IMG/VR virus record: IMGVR_UViG_3300042564_005117
Location: 1 to 39,443 of that record
DNA length: 39,443 bases
From: a virus
Strand: one strand, 5' to 3'
The notes under the pieces were generated by a model. That model was given only the letters and a program-made list of their open reading frames with translations, was not told where the DNA came from and did not search any database. The position numbers were made by a program, and so were the translations under genes. Below are positions 37,765 through 39,443 of this stretch, in pieces (position 1 is the first letter of the stretch; every line of letters starts with the position of its first letter).

Positions 37765-39443
37765 TTATCTTAATGTATCTAATCCGAAAGATTGAATACC
37801 TTGAACATCGATGATACCAAAGTAACGGTTGTTCACCATTTTCTTTGCGTAACGAGTCATGATACCTTTGATCGGAGTCATGTTGAACGGATTGTACATT
37901 GTAGGAGTTAATTGTAATGGCACATATGGTGCGTATACATAACCAGCATCTAACAAAGACTTACCTTTATGACCAATCAAGATCTTGTTCGCTGGGAAGT
38001 AAGGATCACGGTACACTTGGTAACGACCACCTACTGTACCGATTTTCTCGATACCCATGTTGTATTGATCTTGCTCTGGTTCTGCGTTAGAAACGTGGAA
38101 ATACTCTAAATCATCAAATACTGCAGAAACTTCTGAAGAAACAACGATCCAGTTAGCACCACCTCTTAACGTAGTTTTGTGGATTTGAGCTGAAATTTGG
38201 TTGATCTTTGTAACCAATGTTTGGTTCCAATCTTTTTGTGTGTAACCTTGTAAAGTTGCACCGTTAGTACCACCGTATTTCCACTCATTGTAATCCCATT
38301 TAGCTTTCCATGCAGCACCTTTACGTAAATCACGTAAGATTTCACGGTCAACTTCAGCAGCGATTTGCTCTGATAATAAAGCTGTCAATTCAGCTTCAGC
38401 ATCGATGTTGTGGAATGCACTAACATCTTGTGCTAATTCTGGAGACCAGCTCGCTCTTAATTTTCTTTCAGTTACAGAAACTGTTACTGATTCTAAATCA
38501 AAAGATACTTCACCAATTTGCTCTTCAAATTCTAAACTTTCGTACTTACGATATTTAGCATTGAATTCTGTTTTAGCTAATGCAGATGCAGTAATTTCGT
38601 AATCAGAAAAACCTGAAGCTGGATCGTAAGCTTGTAAATCTACTTGTACATAGATCTTACCGTCAGAATCACAAATATCATAATAGTTTTGTGTTGCGTT
38701 AGTTGTTTTAGCACCGTATTCTACGATACCTTTACCGTACTTTTGAGTAACGATATTAATTGGTAATGATGTACCAGTTGTAGCACCTAAGTGAGTTAAC
38801 AAATCAGCATCTGAAGTGAAAACTTCTAATGAAGCTAAGAATTCTTCAGAATCCATTTCATTACCGTCTGGTCCTTTCAATTTACCAGCACCAGCTTGTG
38901 TGAAACCTGATAATTCTAAAACTACATATGATTTAGATGTACCTGTTGCAATTGAAGCTGCAGGTGAACTAACTACGCCATTAGAGAAAGTAGTGAAACC
39001 GTTTACTGTTAAACTAACTTCAGAAAAAGCGCCTTTTGAATAATCAAAAAGACCTTGATCTAAACCGTCGTTAGCTTCGTAGAAACGATCATATAAACTT
39101 CTCTTTCCAGCAGGATAGCTAGATGTTTGGCTAGTTGGTAAGCCTAAATCGTTGTTTGCACCACCATAAGGTGAGTAGTGACCATTACCATCTCTTTCCT
39201 GAATTTTAGGAATGAAATAGAATAATTTACCGATTGGTAAGTTCATAGCTTGTACAGATACGATATCATTAGCTAATAATTTAGAGAATACACGACGAAT
39301 GATAGGGAAAACTACTGTCTCGAAAGAACCAGACGCATCAGCTACTGCTGCTTCGTTGATTAAGTAAGACGCTTGGTTTTCATATAATTGCGCGATGTTA
39401 TCTTTTTGGTGACCGTCAAGACCTTCTAAAAAGCCTAAGTCAT
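37765..39443 (-). CDS. 23: Major capsid protein (gp23-like), 5' end beyond window
   Basis: The frame is open from the right edge to a stop at 37765, so about 559 residues are visible and the start is missing. The first in-frame ATG in the window (39246) is internal: upstream in-frame codons give FPIIRRVFSKLLANDIVSVQ, then AMNLPIGKLFYF, which is the conserved gp23 segment R-R-V-F-x-x-L-x-A-x-x-I-V-x-V-Q-P/A-M. Downstream, LRASWSPELAQDVSAFHNID and AELTALLSEQIAAEVDREIL match the gp23 region of the coat-protein fold. NWIVVSSEVSAVFDDLEYF and VYRDPYFPANKILIG match the later conserved parts. Codon choice is more restricted than in neighbouring genes, as expected for the most abundant virion protein. 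The protein forms the hexameric shell and would be cut by the head protease at its N-terminus, outside the window. Confidence 0.93.
   Translation of the reverse strand, partial: DLGFLEGLDGHQKDNIAQLYENQASYLINEAAVADASGSFETVVFPIIRRVFSKLLANDIVSVQAMNLPIGKLFYFIPKIQERDGNGHYSPYGGANNDLGLPTSQTSSYPAGKRSLYDRFYEANDGLDQGLFDYSKGAFSEVSLTVNGFTTFSNGVVSSPAASIATGTSKSYVVLELSGFTQAGAGKLKGPDGNEMDSEEFLASLEVFTSDADLLTHLGATTGTSLPINIVTQKYGKGIVEYGAKTTNATQNYYDICDSDGKIYVQVDLQAYDPASGFSDYEITASALAKTEFNAKYRKYESLEFEEQIGEVSFDLESVTVSVTERKLRASWSPELAQDVSAFHNIDAEAELTALLSEQIAAEVDREILRDLRKGAAWKAKWDYNEWKYGGTNGATLQGYTQKDWNQTLVTKINQISAQIHKTTLRGGANWIVVSSEVSAVFDDLEYFHVSNAEPEQDQYNMGIEKIGTVGGRYQVYRDPYFPANKILIGHKGKSLLDAGYVYAPYVPLQLTPTMYNPFNMTPIKGIMTRYAKKMVNNRYFGIIDVQGIQSFGLDTLR

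Noticed and set aside
39244-39246. ATG as start of the major capsid protein
   Set aside because: The frame continues upstream to the window edge with conserved gp23-type sequence (RRVFSKLLAND then IVSVQAM), so this Met is internal.
1-39443. tRNA genes
   Set aside because: No cloverleaf with a T-arm GGTTCGA-like box was found in the gaps, which are all short.

Overview
The window is a contiguous piece of a large, AT-rich, tailed phage of the T4-like (contractile-tail) type. The best landmarks are a tail sheath protein running off the left edge, a gp43-type family B DNA polymerase, a gp13-like neck protein, a gp55-like late sigma factor, a baseplate hub protein with an N-terminal OB-type domain, and a gp23-like major capsid protein running off the right edge. 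PhoH, dUTPase, an SNF2 helicase and three glycosyltransferases are the usual accessory set of environmental T4-like phages. The host is probably a member of the Bacteroidetes: base composition is low GC, Shine-Dalgarno sequences are mostly absent, and one gene has a TTG-N20-TATATTTG promoter of the Bacteroidetes primary-sigma type. The host call is inference. There are no tRNAs, rRNAs, CRISPR arrays or insertion sequences that I can see.

Layout. Bases 1-4321 (minus strand) hold neck and tail genes: gp14-like and gp15-like proteins, then the sheath, with a small plus-strand ribbon-helix-helix-like gene between them. Bases 4377-7465 (plus) hold an SNF2/HARP-like helicase and the gp13-like neck protein, with a small minus-strand gene in between. 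Bases 7462-10359 (minus) are DNA polymerase. Bases 10451-21111 (minus) are an adhesion cassette: a BppU-like protein, a tail-fibre-like protein, and four large surface proteins, three of which join their modules with long Pro-Thr linkers. Bases 21165-24444 (plus) are five small basic, repeat-rich or low-complexity proteins that look virion-associated. Bases 24497-31041 (plus) hold glycosyltransferases, dUTPase, PhoH, small unknowns and the late sigma factor. Bases 31056-37380 (plus) are baseplate and virion proteins. Bases 37382-39443 (minus) hold a SAP-like small protein and the major capsid protein.

The most useful non-coding signal is an A/T octamer, TATTTATA or TATTTATT, found on the coding strand just upstream of about fifteen genes or operons on both strands. 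These are mostly virion genes, and the motif is absent upstream of DNA polymerase. It is the natural candidate for the late promoter read by the gp55-like factor encoded here. In about half the cases it ends only 2-5 nt before the start codon, which would imply leaderless or near-leaderless late mRNAs. Three clear intrinsic terminators separate transcription units (14719-14757, 37429-37458, 37718-37746); one lies inside the coding sequence of a convergent gene.

Several starts have been moved from the longest open frame: 3807, 21111, 27643, 36988 and 37678. The capsid gene clearly continues past its first in-window ATG and off the right edge.
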